Below, piece by piece: positions 21,123 through 34,394 of a stretch of DNA of 64,000 nt. Numbering within the stretch: the stretch's first letter is position 1; each line of letters begins with the position of its first letter. Under the pieces are notes generated by a model, which was not told the DNA's origin, did no database searches, and worked only from the letters and a program-made list of their open reading frames with translations. This DNA is from Typha latifolia (lineage: Eukaryota > Streptophyta > Magnoliopsida > Poales > Typhaceae): positions 4,605,808 through 4,669,807 of the forward strand of contig CM034110.1 of assembly GCA_019914945.1 (NCBI GenBank), given 5' to 3'. Both the position numbers and the translations under genes were made by a program.

Positions 21123-21179
21123 CACTTTAAGTTATTTAATACATCCTTTAACTAAAAAGATAGAGTGTATTGAATATCA

Positions 21180-23340
21180 ACTCAAACTAAAAACATATCT
21201 AAAGTTTCATTGTTCCCAAATCTCATGAAATCTTCTCATTGTCATATGTCCTCCTTCTATTGCCCCCTTTTGTAGCCATCTCCTTCCGTTGTTGACGCTT
21301 CTCTTCGTCCATGTTGCTTCTTTCTTCCGTTACCTCCTCCTTCTTCTATTGTTCTCCCCGTCATTATTGCTTTCTCTTCCATTGTCGTCTCGGCACATTT
21401 TGGTTATTTGCGCAAGTTCGTTAAAAGTTGCTTAATATAATATGAGCTCTTTTAATATTATGCTATTTTTTTCTTTACTTGTTCTTATGTATCACTGAAA
21501 AAGAAAGAAATGGCAAGAATCTAACAAAAATTGATGTTTTTATTAAAATACATACTAGAAAAAAGTAGGGAACCAATAGATGCTTACTCAGTATAAAAAA
21601 TTGTAAGTTCTAAAGTCTTGAATCCTCTATTTAAAACATGTCCAAAATTTTCATCTAATATTTTTTTAATTATAGGATAAGCTCAATCAACACATTAGCT
21701 AACTAATAGAGGGTCTACAAAATGACACTAAAAAAATAGTTTAATATCTTTTTAGAGTGGAAAAACTTTGTATAAATATACGTTTGAGTTAAGTCTATCA
21801 GCTTATTAACTCCATGGTCGACTCCTTACTCATGCCTAATATATAGAGCAACTAAGAAAAACATGATAGGTGTTAGAAGAAAAAGGACAAAAAATGATAA
21901 ACTTACATGAAGCAAGAAATGGAGCAGTTTCAAAACAACATGCTAGCATAGATAAAGCCATTAGCTAATGTAGATGTTACTCAAACTTAAACATTTGTAG
22001 ATGCAACATGTAATTTATTTGTGATCCAAAAATATTTCTAGGACAAATTTTTTTTTTTAACTTCGCCATGTTGTTCAAATAATTTACCATAAATAAGAAT
22101 CTATTCGAAGGACAAATCAATTCATTATGCAATAGAGAGGTAAGATATCAATCTAAAAATATTTGTTTGCTAAAAAATGAGGTTCTTATAATTTGTTTAC
22201 TCAATTTCATATCATTGTATTTGTGTATACATAAGGAACCAATAGAGCAACCACAAAAACTTTTCAATATATCTAATATATTAAGTAAGAGAAATATAAA
22301 CATTGTCACTTTGAAACATTTGATTAAAATGTAAGCATCTAAATATACTAAATATATTAATTTATAATTAATAATATCTTGAGGGTCACCGTAGATTATT
22401 AGCTTGAATCTCTATACGATTTTGGTCAAATGAGTAGTAACTATGTAAAATACTCTACAATATTTTATAAGCGTATATATTTAGTAAAATTAAATGATAG
22501 TTAACTAAGTTCTATATTATAAGTTTATACATATGCCTGCAATACAACAATCACTGGACGAAATTTTAGAGATAGCATTTGGTGCAGTAAATATTTCTTT
22601 TGCTACCTAAACCTTTTGGGAAATATTTTTTGTTAATAGCTAAACATTATTATAGTGTTTCTGTGAGAAATTTTGATCAATGGCAACCCATCATATAATT
22701 AAATATATTTAAGTGTATATATGCTACGTAAGCATCTATTACAAATAATTTTATATTAGTAGTGATTTCATCATAAAACTAGCAGAGGAAAAGTAATATA
22801 TTGCGAAAATACCAATCACTTTGCTATGAAATATTACTAGCTGTTCTGATTAGCTATTTTGTAGCATCAAGTTTACCACATTTTTCCTTTAAATTAGGAG
22901 ATCCTATTATTGCTTCTCTTTTATACAACATAGAATATCATATATCTATATTAATGACATATTAGTAATGCGTAATGACTAAATCAAACATATAAAAAAG
23001 ATAACTAAATTGCAAAAACTTATGAACTCTTTTGAATCTAATCATAACATCCTGAATTAAATTATAATGAGTTCAATATTTGGAACTTCTTATACGACAT
23101 GTTTAATTAATGACAAATCAGTGGTTATTCGTTAGCTTTAATAGGAAAATCACCTTCAAATCATGTTCAAGTTTTATGTCAAATAATATTATACATGTAA
23201 AGTAACAAAAATAATAGATAATAGTCCTACCATTTATTTATGAAAGTAACTTTCCTGATTTTTGATTATTTGCATTTATTTATTTTTACTTTATTTTTGC
23301 TATTTGTATCCAACGTGCATGTAACTTTAGAAAGTTTTAC

Positions 23341-23380
<40 letters not shown>

Positions 23381-23405
23381 TATACAAATAGAGTATACAA
23401 AAATT
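21180..23405. other. intergenic, nothing recognised
   Basis: 2.2 kb of AT-rich DNA. A CT-rich patch at 21235-21400 (TTCTTCC/TCTCTTCC words) has no protein match. An (ATT)n/(AT)n run lies at 23341-23381 just before the next LTR element. No transposon ends or coding exons could be supported. Confidence 0.4.
23341..23381. repeat. (ATT)n followed by (AT)n
   Basis: ATT repeated about nine times then AT about eight times, immediately left of LTR copy C. Confidence 0.9.
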
Positions 23406-26400
23406 ATAACGCCCCCGCTTGGCACGGGCACGTGCACGCCCACGCGCCCAAACGGTACGTGCGGCGCATGCGACAAGTCGGGCGAGGCTCATCACACACA
23501 GATACTCTCCTGTGCACATATAATCATGACATCATCAAATAAAACATGCTAATCTATCCATGATCACATAATCCATCACTAGATAAATTATACTATTAAC
23601 CAAATAAACCTATTAACATATGAATATCTCAGTCCACAATAATATATATTAAATCACTACATAATCTTGTAGGATCCACACAGGCCACAATAAACCGTTA
23701 AGATATAACTAAAATAACTAATACAATAGTACGTCATGATTCGACATGTATTATACAAATCATCGTCTAATACAAAAGAGTACAAATATCAAATACTGGT
23801 AAAACTCAATTTCTATATAAACTATCATTTATACTATCTCGCATCTATAGCATACCTTATCTTTGCATTAAAATATCTCATCAGAATATCTCAAGGCGAT
23901 ATCACATACCATAATATCTATAGGGGTTAAAAAGAAAAAAATAAAGAGAGTCATGAGCAAAAAGCTCAGTGAATAGACCTTACCCCGAATCAGTGATACC
24001 AAACAGAGAGTAAATCATGTACTGGATAATATGAATCAGCAAGAGCATCATGTCATGAATGAGTATATGAATGTATCATCAATAATATATAATTACAAAA
24101 TAGATAACATGTCATGACTGATAAATTTTATAATCCTCGATAATGAATAAACAAATCTCTATGTTATACTATCATCATAACTCTCTCTCAAATGTGACAC
24201 ATAATGTATGCCGACCATGACGATGATATGATATTAAATGCAACTATATATGATGTATATTGACCACTCGATAATCAGGTACTTAGATGATAATGAAATC
24301 ACATGCATTTATCAACATCTTAATCATCAATGTCATCTCTATATATCATTATCATACTAGACCACTGTGCACAGTCCACACTCGGTACCCGGTGTCAACA
24401 TCATGTTCGAAGGCTCAGAGCATACTCCGCCACCCGCAAGAGTATCTCAAATATAACCATACCCCGCAACCTGCTAGAGTATCAACATCCATCCAGACCG
24501 GGTACCCATATATTTAATAGAAACCTCGTGAGGATAACTTGCCACATATGCTCTAGCGAACGACATGTGTTCGAATGTCTACTGCGCACACAGATTAACG
24601 ACCTCAAACGTAAGACCAACAGGATCGCGACTATGCCGAGTGATCAATCATCTCCAGGCATGCCTTAACCCTCGCGCCCACTCGGGTATCCTCATGCTTT
24701 CTATCAACTATCATATCAATCGCATTTCATATTTTTTTTCTAAATGACAGATCATATGCATATATCCAGTATGATAATAAGTCAATGCATAACAGGAATT
24801 TAGGTAGAATAGGAATCAAGAGAAAATAATGCAATGTAGTCTCCAACTGTGTATCTAACACATGCATACTCCTATTAGTCTATCACATGCACACTCATAC
24901 TAGAAATCACTCCGATATAAAGTCATAACAGTATAATCATCTCTAATCATCTCTATTTATCATCACCATACTCATATCCAAGATCAGTCTAATTCTATGC
25001 ATGATAAAAATATGCTCAACTATAATCATTTCTAGATAAAGTCATAATCATGCTGGAGGCCAAAACATGCATATATATAATATATACTATAACCTAATTT
25101 GAGAAAGACGTCTAGGGGATAAGACTACTCACACTTGACCAGAAGACGCAAACCACACGTATCCCTAACATCCGCCAATCAACCGAGTGATACTCATCGC
25201 TACCAAGGTCCACGAGGTATCAAATAAAATAGTTCGGGATCTGAAAATATATAAGTAGTATGATGTTAGCCGTTTATCTAATTAGAATGAATTCAATTAG
25301 AATATAAATGTTTATTAGGTTTAGTATCACTTCTCTTTATTTTTTATTACATAATTAGGTCTATATTATAGATATGATTCAAATACTATAATTATATTAT
25401 TATCAAGAAATGTTAATTATAACATAAGGAGAAGAGGTATGTTTCCTTTTATATGAGAGTATTTCTAAATATATAATTATAAAATAAAATAAAATAAAAT
25501 AACTATAAGTATAGACAAGGTCTAATTATAATTAATTTTATAATTCATACACCATCTTGATTAATTAGGGACAATGCAGTCTTTACTCTATAAAATAATA
25601 AATAAATAATTAAAAAATTTAGTATTTTATTTGTTGTAGAATAATCATATATAAAGAGAATTAATAGAAATACTTAATATATATATGATGAGGGTTTTAG
25701 AATATAAATCTAATAATTATAATTTACAAATCTATCTATTAATCTAATAGACATATAAATAAATAAATAAATATAAGTATTACCTATATTTATACCTAAT
25801 TAATCATTAATTATAAAAATTATCATTAATAAAATGATATTGAAGAATATATAATATTATTAAAATAGTTAATGTCTAAATACTCTATTTGCATTAATTA
25901 AGAAGAAAAATACCTAAATAAATAACATAAATAAAGTAATTAATTAATTAATTAATTAAATCTGCCATCAGTGCTGGGACGAGCTCAGCACTGTGTAGAA
26001 AGAAAGAGAAGGAGCTGAGAAAGAAGGAGAAAAAGAAAGAAAGAAAGAAAGAGAGAAGGTGAGGGAGGAGGTTGCGGACCCGAGCCGGTGAGGAGGGCAT
26101 CGGTCGCTACTGGCCAGCTAGCGGCCGGCCTCTCGCCGGTGGCTCGGCTTCGACGAGCCCGAGCTTGGGGGAGAGAGAGAGAGAGAAAGAGAGAGAGAGG
26201 AAGAAAAGGAAAGAGAGGGGGAATGAGGGATCTCACCGGCGGCGACGGCTTCGGGAAGGTGGCGGTGGGCTGACGTCGGCAACGAGGAGAGGAAAGAGTA
26301 CGAGAGAGAGTAGAGAGAGAGTAGAGAGAGAGTAGAGTGAGAGAGTGACCGAGAGAGATAGAGATAGAGAGAGATTTAAAGAAAGAGAGGGAAGGCGGTG

Positions 26401-26493
26401 GAGGAGGGGTTGCGGCGGCACCAGGGCCTGCCGTTCCCAAAATTATTATGATTATTATTTTTTAATTTTTTAATTTAGGTTTGGGTTATTACA
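23406..26493 (-). mobile_element. solo-LTR-like element, copy C (complete, 3088 bp)
   Basis: On the minus strand it begins TGTAATAACCCAAACC and ends GGGGGCGTTATA. Both sides carry the 5-bp duplication AAAAT (23401-23405 and 26494-26498), so this is a complete single LTR-like unit with no internal region. Landmarks shared with the other copies are GTGCACATATAATCATGACATC, CCAAACAGAGAGTAAATCATG, GGGGATAAGACTACTCAC, a hairpin at 25969-25993 and purine-rich tracts at 26010-26390. Its open frames, rich in R/E/G or S/L/P, are compositional. Confidence 0.88.
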
Positions 26494-26798
26494 AAAATTG
26501 TACATTAATCACCTAAAGTAGAAGTAGAGCTAAATTAATTTGTAATTTCTTTATTTTTCAAAATTTATAGTGTAAAAGCAGACACTTACAGAGTAAATTC
26601 GGCCCAATTATATTATGATATATGTGCAACATCTTCTAGAATGTTTAGATACCATGGCCGAAACACATCTTTGGTATTAAAAGCTAAGTACCAAATATCA
26701 ACACCATAAATCGTCGAAAAAATGTTCATCAATTACTTTTGTCCTCAATAGATTTTATCCAATCACTAATATTAACTCTTTTTTTCTATTTGGGTCTT

Positions 26799-27607
26799 TG
26801 ATGCGTTCTACCGTACTAAAAGATAGGCTTTGATACCAATAATAGATTGTGGAATGATTCCTTCAAAATCTAAATTTATTATAGAAAGCAGTCCGTACAA
26901 CCGAGAGAAAATATTCACTAAATATTTTTTCATGGTCAGAAAATTACGAAACTAAGAGGGATAGATCCGTAATTCCCTGATCTACAATTTTCACTTATAC
27001 CCTTCACAGATTCAAACTGAAACTGGGATGAAAATACAAAATAATGTGGGTGATGGTGATGGTGACGAGTGGATGGTTCATGTGGTTTAAGTGATTAAGA
27101 CGAAGGGGAAGAAGTGGTCGAGATCCCAAAGAAGAGGGACTCGACAAATGAGGAAGATTAGAAGTTAGGAGAGATCTTGCTAACGGTAGAGGTGGTAGGC
27201 TGGTGAACAGGAAGGAAGAAGAGAGAATAAAGAAAAGATAGGAGGCAAGAAATCAATAATCCAATAACATAATGAATTTGGTTGCCATCCACACCTTTAT
27301 AGAGGCTAGCCAACAAGCCCAAATAACAATGACTAACCCTAATCCTAGTGCAATCCCACCAATCATTTTCGAATGTGCCCGATCGTGTTCGAACGCACAA
27401 AAGCGTTCTCTATATGTGCGAACGCGATGCAGACATTTCTAACGTGCCCCACTGCATTTGAACGCGCATTTCTTGTTCTCTGTATTTGCGAACCTGATGT
27501 AGGCGTTTGCCCCACTGCATTTGACCCCTTTCGCGTTCGAACACGATATATGAAAATTTTATTTTAATGAAAATAAATAACTAATGCAATAAGAAAAGAT
27601 TCTAACA
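26799..27607 (-). repeat. 3' LTR of the Ty3/gypsy chromovirus
   Basis: Minus-strand LTR beginning TGTTAGAATC and ending GCATCA, about 809 bp. It aligns with the truncated 5' LTR (32495-32955) over AAAGATAGGCTTTGATACC, AGTGGTCGAGATCCCAAAG and GGAGGCAAGAAATCAATAAT. A third partial copy lies at 62213-62925. The half facing the internal region contains GTTCGAACGC-type repeats. The left flank is GTCTT; because the other LTR is truncated, a target duplication cannot be tested. Confidence 0.8.
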
Positions 27608-27635
27608 AGGTGTATCGGTCCACCACACTTCGCCC

Positions 27636-29015
27636 TCAAAGTGAAAAGTCAGGGAAACGCTCCAAAATGTCAATCTCCAACTCCCATGTCACCTCATTGG
27701 ATGGCTTACCAAGCCACTTGACTAGAATCTCCATCTCTAATCTAGTACCATGTCGTCATCGATGCCTAGCAAGTATACGAACTGGCTCTACGATCTCTGT
27801 CTCCTCCAATGGCTCCGGTAGAACTGAACCAACGACCTCATGATCTCCAATCCGCTCCCTTAGCAATGAAACATGGAAGATAGGATGCACTCTTGACCCC
27901 TCCGGTAGGTCCAAACGATATGCAACTGGACCAATACGCTCTAACACCCAAAACAGACCGAAGTAGCGATGTGCTAACTTCTAATTTCGCATCGGATGCA
28001 AGGTCACCTGTCGATACGGTTGCACCCTCACGAACACCCAACTACCAATGTTGAACTCCTGCTTCCTCTGACTTCGATCATAAATTTGCTTCATGCAGTT
28101 TTGAGCAAGTTTAAAGTGGGCACGCAACCTCCTCAATGTGGCATTTCTATCCATCAAAGCTAAGTCCACCTCCGTCTGATTTGCAGATGTGACTAGATCA
28201 TATGCGCGTAATGTCGGAGCCATGCATCCATACACCACCTCAAATGAAGTCATGCCAATGCTGTTACGGTAGGCGGTGTTGTAAGACTACTCCGCTCATG
28301 GTAAGAACTCCAACCATTGTCTCAGCATCTCTCCAACAAAGCACCTCAAGTACTGCTCAATACCTCGATTGACTACCTCGGTTTGGCTATCCTTCTATGG
28401 ATGGTAAGGCGAACTGATGTTCAATCGAGTTCCTTGCAATCTGAAAAACTCCATCCAAAAGTTGCTCATAAATACATAATCACGATCCGAGACAATCGTG
28501 CGTGGTATGCCATGTAACCGAGCAACATCTCTAACAAAAATTTTAGCCACTGACTTAGTTGAAAATAGATGTGACAATGCCAAAAAGTGCGTATACTTGC
28601 TCAATCTGTCAACCGCCATAAAGATAATAAAATAATCACGTAGCAGCGGAAGACCCTCTATGAAATCCATTGAAATATCTCCTCAAACATAGTCTGGTAT
28701 AGGTAAAGGCTATAATAATCTGGCCGGTTTCAATGTGGTTGCCTTAGCCCTTTGACAGTCTTTGCAAGCATAGATAAAACTCCTCACATCTCGCCTCAAT
28801 CCTGGCCACGTGCAACTCTGTGATTTCCTTCTATAAGTCCTCAGGACACCTTCATAACCAGCCTCTGGAGTTTGGTGGAAGTGTTCCAATAATTTCTGCC
28901 GCAACCCATTATTTGTGGGCACCTGAATGCATCTGCGGTCTAGTAGCAAACCTCCTCGATTCTCCAACTCTGGATGGCGCTCTGGATCATCCATCACCTC
29001 CTGTAACAATCTCAA
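27636..29015 (-). pseudogene. gypsy integrase and C-terminal chromodomain
   Basis: The zinc-binding region LLEHFHQTPEAGYEG...CKDCQ has the second histidine replaced by tyrosine. The core keeps DFIEGLP (28670 downward), SDRD, and the glutamate of TEVVNR near 28372, with a stop codon in between. FEVVYG and the GPVAYRLDLPEGSRVHPIFHVS (split: GPVAYRLDLP, HPIFHVS) segment precede a chromodomain remnant ILVKWLGKPSNEVTWE at 27640-27740. Chromodomains are thought to steer integration towards heterochromatin. Confidence 0.85.
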
Positions 29016-29189
29016 AACATCTGGGTTAGTTGTACATGCATACCTCAGCTCATCAAGAAAAAAAAAAGTGAGAGAAGAATATGTTGCAATCTCGACACTA
29101 TCGGGTTAGCATGATAATACAACCGCCGCTTTATTTTCCGTTCCTTTCTTGTATTAAAATTCATAATCATACCCCAGTAATTTTGTGAC

Positions 29190-30389
29190 CTATTTTTGCT
29201 GTGCCGGAGTGTGTATATGCTGTAACATAAGGTATGGAAGGCTTCTTTGATTGGTTCGGATAATGAATCGCCTACCGATCAAATAAGGCCTCCACTTTAT
29301 CACCGCATGTAGAATTGCCAACATCTCTCTCTTGTAAGTCGATAATTGCTGAGATTTTTGTGATAAAGATTTTATAAGAAAGGTAATGGGTCGTCCTCCT
29401 TGCATTAGTACAGTTCTTATGCCAACTCCCGATGTATCACATTCCACAATGAACTCTTTGGTGAAGTTCGGTAGCGCTAAAACGGACGCCATTGTCATTG
29501 CAATTTTCAGTTTTTCAAAGGTTTTAGTGGCTTCATCAATCCATCTAAAAGAGTCTTTCAACAAAGAAATGAGAGGAGCAACGATCTTGCCATACTCGAC
29601 GATGAAAGAACGATAATATCTGGTCAGCCCCAAAAATCATCTCAATCCGATGGTGGTAGTAGGAATAGGCCAAGCGGTCATGCATGCTACCTTTTGAGGA
29701 TCCGTCGCTACACATTCTATTAAGATGATGTGGCCTAAATACTCCATTTTTGGTACTCCCCATAGGCATTTGGATTTCTTGATCTTTAGCCGGTTTTGTT
29801 TCAACAAATTCAGCACATCCTCCAAATGTCGCCAATGCTCCAATTTAGTCCTGTTATACACCAAAATATCGTCAAAGAATACCAAAACATACCTTCACAA
29901 TAGAGGCCAAAATATATCATTCATGAGGTCTTGAAAAGTAGCTAGAGCATTGATGAGACCAAAAGGCATCACTCGGAACTCGTAATGCCCGTCCGGAGTC
30001 CAAAATGCAGTCTTATGTACATCCGCCGGGTGAACTCTAATTTGATGATACCCGGCCCTCAAGTCAAGCTTGCTGAATATAGTCGCCCCTGCAAGCTCGT
30101 CCAGTAACTCCTCTATAACCGAAATGGGATATCGGTCTTTGACGGTAATAGCGTTTAATGCTCAATAGTCGACACATAAACACCATATCCCGTCCTTCTT
30201 TCGTACCAATAGCACGAGCAATGAGTATGAGCTATGACTTAGTTGAATGAGGCCTTGCTCCAACATTTCGACTACCATCTTAGAGATAATTTTCTTTTGC
30301 ACATGTGGATACCGATATGGCCTTACATTCATCGGTGCAGCCCTGGGCACAATCTCTATGCGATGGTCCACCGTTCTCCTTGGTGACAA
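29190..30389 (-). pseudogene. gypsy reverse transcriptase and RNase H
   Basis: The RT N-terminus shows HRIEIVP...NVRPYRYPH and VLLVRKKDG. The palm motif reads VFFDDILVY at about 29858-29885, so the two catalytic aspartates survive. RNase H is recognised from the ECDTSGVGI and YKREMLAILHAV motifs at 29330-29450. At least four stop codons interrupt the frame, including one before ALNAIT (30159-30161) and one just above the palm motif (29895-29897). Confidence 0.85.
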
Positions 30390-30734
30390 CTCCTTTGGTT
30401 CCTCAAACAGTCAAACAAATTTTTCTAATAAATTAGACAACTCGATGGTAGTATCTAGACTCATTAGAGGCTCATCTCCTACTAGTCCTAACTGTAAAAG
30501 ATAGGCCAAATCACTCGCACATGGCAGCCCCACCATCGGCTACATCGTAGGAATCGGTGGAGATCAAATGCCATCAAGCCGCACATATTTGTTTCCTTGC
30601 TTAAATTTCATCCACATGCTTTGGAAATCAAAAGTGATAGGTCCCAAGCTTTATAATCATTGTGTGTCTAGGACAATATCCACTCCTCATAGCGCCAATA
30701 GATATAAATCCACAGTGATGTTGTGCCCTTGCAC

Positions 30735-31088
30735 TCATATACCGACTTGGCGACACAAGCTCTCTACCTTAAGCTTCGTGCTGTCTCCAATAGCAACATC
30801 AAACCCCGTGGTCGGTTCAGCATCCAAGCCTAATCTCCTCACTAATCTCTCATTTAGAGAGTTGTGTGTACTCTCCAAATTGATGAGGATGTGCACACAG
30901 TGCTTTCTAACGAGTTCGTCTACCCGTAACATCCTCGGCGCGAAAGTACCCGAATATGCATGCATCGATATTTCAGCTTGGATATCTTCCTTCATGCTCT
31001 CCTCAACGGCTTCCTCATAGACCTCCTCTGAACACTCTCCATCATCAACAACCTCATCATCCTCCTTGAAACCGTTGATGAGCATCAC
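30735..31088 (-). pseudogene. gypsy protease region, active site lost
   Basis: The segment has an acidic linker, then HAYSGTFAPRMLRV, and LINLESTHNSL where functional relatives carry a D-S-G triad before STHNF. The catalytic aspartate is asparagine here and the glycine is lost, so the protease could not work. It lies between gag and RT in the normal order. About 117 residues stay open. Confidence 0.7.
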
Positions 31089-31099
31089 ACTCCCGATCG

Positions 31100-32313
31100 G
31101 TTTGGAACACTAATGACCGGGGGTGAAACATTTGTTGCATTGAAAGCAAAGGCCCTTCGCTCTTTGCTCCTCCACCTGGGTAGGTGTGAGAGTTTGAACG
31201 GGGGCTTTGTGCCTCCTCTAACATCAGAAGAATGTCTCAAAGGGGGTCGTGGTCTAGTACTCACAGCCGTTGTCTTTGAACCTGTAGAATTTTCAGCCAA
31301 CGTTCTAAGTGCAAACCGCCCATCTCGATTGCCCCAACTTATTTTTGCTTCCATTGAGAGCTTTATATTTTTGCTCCATCCTCACGGCCTTCTCAAAGAC
31401 CTCTTCAAGGGTGGTAGGACAAAAAGCATGAACATCTGCCTGTATCTCATCCCACAGCCCTGAAATGAATGTGCTCATCAATGTCGGTTCGAGCCAAGGT
31501 GGCTCACAACGACTACTAACTCCTTCAAATTCAACTTAGTACTCCAATACGGTCGTTCTTTGAACTATCTTGCTTAATGTGGCAGCAAAATCTTCATATG
31601 CCGCTGTCTCAAATCTGCGTGTAATCCTCACACAAAAGTTAGCCCAATCAGTAAATCCTCCACCACGAATAACCGATCTATACTAATGCAATGCCGTTCC
31701 TTGGAGGTGAAAGCTCGCCATCTGGACCTTTGCGTCCTTTGCTGTCCTTTGACAATCAAAGTATTGTTCAACTTGAAACACTCAATCCATTGAATCACCG
31801 CCTTGGAATTTTGAAAAATAAGCGTGCAATTCTCCCCCGAATAGCATTATTGGGTTCGCGAAAGATCCTTCATTCAGGTCTGAACCTTTGTGGATGTTGA
31901 TCTCCTTCTCTAAATCCTTGAGCACGTCCATCACCATTTCCGAAAGGATCAACCTCATCCTTAAAATGCTAATCCTCCTCTTCGATGAAGCGCACTAGTG
32001 TTGCTCGCCTGTCAGGTTCCACCATCGTCGATCTTGGGTTTTGTAATGGAGGTGAGGGATGATGTGTATGCATAGGTAAAAGATGATCATTGACACTAAC
32101 ATATCCCACCTAGACTAGTGGGGTATTGGTTCGGTATGGTTCCACCGCTGGTCATTCTTGAAGCACCGATCGTCATCGAGGAGATGACAAAGCCGATCGG
32201 TTCATGACATATTCCTTTAAAACATTATGATCGTTCTGTATTGCTTCAACTCTATGCAGCAATATTTGGAACATGCCCCTAAGTTCATCCGCTAAGCCCA
32301 TATTCACATCCAT
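31100..32313 (-). pseudogene. gypsy gag (capsid and zinc knuckle), broken
   Basis: It starts with MDVNMGLADELRGMF just below the PBS. The central part includes FEDFAATLSKIVQRT-like and FISGLWDEIQADV segments typical of plant retrotransposon gag. Near 31100-31150 comes a zinc-knuckle-like block, GLCFQC...FTPGH with a stop codon before the last cysteine. A frame change occurs around 31190-31200. It would normally form the virus-like particle shell and bind genomic RNA. Confidence 0.75.
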
Positions 32314-32470
32314 GGATGTTGGTTAACTCGGTCTTGCCGTGGTCGCTCCAAAGGAATCGATCTCACGGTTATGGTTATCGTGGGTTGAGTCTTCCTTGTC
32401 GATGTGCTCTCTCCATTGTTCTCCTTATTGATGTCATCTTTCTTGTTTTCACCATTAATGGAGGTCTGAG

Positions 32471-32491
32471 GTTCACTTGGCTCTGATACCA
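32471..32491 (-). other. primer-binding site for initiator-Met tRNA
   Basis: The minus strand reads TGGTATCAGAGCCA, complementary to the 3' end of plant initiator methionine tRNA, three bases inside the 5' LTR. It fixes the LTR boundary and the orientation of the element. Confidence 0.85.
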
Positions 32492-32494
32492 AAT

Positions 32495-32955
32495 TGATGG
32501 GTTTTACTGTATAAAAGATAGGCTTTGATACCAATGATAGGCTACGGAATGATTCCTTTAAGATCTGAATTTATTGTAGTAAATAGTCCGCACAATCGAG
32601 AGAAAATATTAACCAAATATTCTCCTATAGTTATAAAATTACGAAACCAAGTGGGTTAGATCCGTAACTTCTTGCTATACAATTTTTGTATTTACTTCTT
32701 TCATAAATTCGAATTAAAACTGGGAGGAAAATATGAAATAATGTGGGTTGATGGTTGATGTGGTTTAAGTGATTAAGATGAAGGGAAAGAAGTGGTCGAG
32801 ATCCCAAAGAAGAGGGAGGACTTGACAGATGAGGGAGATTAGAAGTCAAGAGAGACCTTGTCAATGGTAGTGGTAGGTTGGTGAAAAGGGAGGAGGGAGA
32901 GAGAATAGAGAGAAGATAGGAGGCAAGAAATCAATAATCTAATAGCATAATGAAA
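32495..32955 (-). repeat. 5' LTR of the chromovirus, truncated
   Basis: It starts (plus-strand view) TGATGGGTTTTAC and matches the 3' LTR up to about AATAGCATAATGAAAT, then diverges abruptly at 32950-32955. The first ~350 bases of the LTR (in element orientation) are therefore missing or replaced. Confidence 0.75.
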
Positions 32956-33480
32956 TTGTGAATATTTTCCCAAAGTTGCGCAGAGTTGGATTTAGCTAAT
33001 TAAATAAAATCTTAACCTACTAAGACTCTAACTAAACCAAATAACCAAATAAAATAATTAGACTCAATCTATTGAGCCTAATCTCCTTTTGATGTGATCC
33101 GATCTAATCCGATTCGTATCACATCACTATATCGTGAATCATGCTATTTTTGATAAAAAAAACTCTTAAATGTCTCTTAAAGCTGAATGCATTTATTTTC
33201 CATATTAGATGCATTTTTTTTTATAATGAGATGAGAGAGGCACACAAGGCCCATTTTTTTTTATAATGAAATCCACTACCTGGCATGCCCATTATAGTGT
33301 AATAGTTCATTGCGCTACAACATATAAGAGAAGTTACTAATTCGAGCTAAAACTAATATGATTGGTTCATCCTTTTAGCAAAATTTAACCTATTAAAGAT
33401 TTTAATTAGTTGTATTCAATATTAATTATAGGGTTGTAAATTAGGGGTAACAATTTTTTACCCGAACCGATAACCCGATG
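32956..33480. other. intergenic; short LTR-like fragment at its left
   Basis: 32953-33127 starts TGAATATTTTCC and ends GTATCACATCA, with GATCCGATCTAATCCGATTC before the end, resembling the terminus of the element at 33481-34038. The remainder shows a repeated CATTTTTTTTTATAATGA word at 33213 and 33252 and no gene. Confidence 0.35.
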
Positions 33481-34038
33481 TGAATATTGTTACGGACGGA
33501 CTAGAGATGATCCACAAGAAGGGAGTGTATGCTTGATTAGGATGAATGATGGTAGATAGAGAGGGTGGAAGGAGGGATGATGGTGGTGGTTATGGTGAGG
33601 AAGATGATGAGCCGTAATGCCGGTGATGAAGGGAGATTAATTTACTTCTACTCGTGTGTTATCTTACTCAACTCCTAAGATAAACCCAAGGCTAGAATAT
33701 TTTCTCAATGCTTGGATGCTTAACAAAGAAGCCAAATCTTTCTATATATAGAGGTCGGTTACAACGAGTCCCATTGGAATTAGCCCTAATAGTTGACACG
33801 ACTTGAATTAAGACTTGTTTTAAATGCTTACTTGACTTAACTAGACTTACCTTAAAGACTATCGTAACTTATTTGGACTTGCCTTAACTAGACTTATCTT
33901 AAGGGCTTTCATAACTTATTTTGACTTATCTTAATGGCTCACATGACTAAACTAGACTTACCTAAAAGATAAATAGACTTGATAAATCGATCCTAATGTC
34001 CCTATGAATTGATCCGATCAGACCCGGATCGCATCAAA
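33481..34038. mobile_element. possible 558-bp solo LTR
   Basis: The segment begins TGAATATTGTTACGG and ends CCCGGATCGCATCA. Its layout is GATGGTGGTGG purine-rich tract, a TATATATAG region, and repeated ACTTGACTTAACTAGACTT words at 33835-33960. These are LTR-like features, but the flanks (CGATG and AATGT) are not a convincing target duplication and no internal region is attached. Confidence 0.35.
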
Positions 34039-34394
34039 TGTTAATGCTTTTAAACATGTTTGAAATTAATATGATAGGGTGCATATCATAAACCCTAGCG
34101 CAATTATTAAAAGAGTTATATTTATTATCTCAACCTATTTAACCCACCCTTTATGACAGGATAACATAATTATGACTTGAATAATCTGTTTATCATCTGA
34201 ATAATCTATTTCTAACCTGTTTTTAATAATAATAACCTTGTAACTTATATAAATCCAATTAATCGATGCAACCCGATTATTCGTTTATGATATATTTAAC
34301 TGTTTAATAAATAGATTGTGTTTGTGCCTAATATTGCTCAATATACGGGTCCTATTCATATTGGCTTGAACTTGATTCGATCCGACATAAACCG

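Larger units (their letters stand above)
27608..32494 (-). pseudogene. Ty3/gypsy chromovirus internal region (gag-pol), decayed
   Basis: Reading on the minus strand, the order is PBS (32471-32491), gag (start codon at 32311-32313), retropepsin-like protease, RT, RNase H, integrase, and a chromodomain ending at a stop at 27636-27638. This gene order with a C-terminal chromodomain identifies a plant chromovirus. Many in-frame stops (for example 30159-30161, 29895-29897, 29634-29636, 29187-29189) and at least one gag frameshift show that it is dead. Several stops sit where related elements have arginine or tryptophan, as expected from methylcytosine decay. Confidence 0.88.

Noticed and set aside
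27388..27560. tRNA-like GTTCGAA words
   Set aside because: They are the tandem words of the chromovirus LTR. No cloverleaf can be drawn around them.
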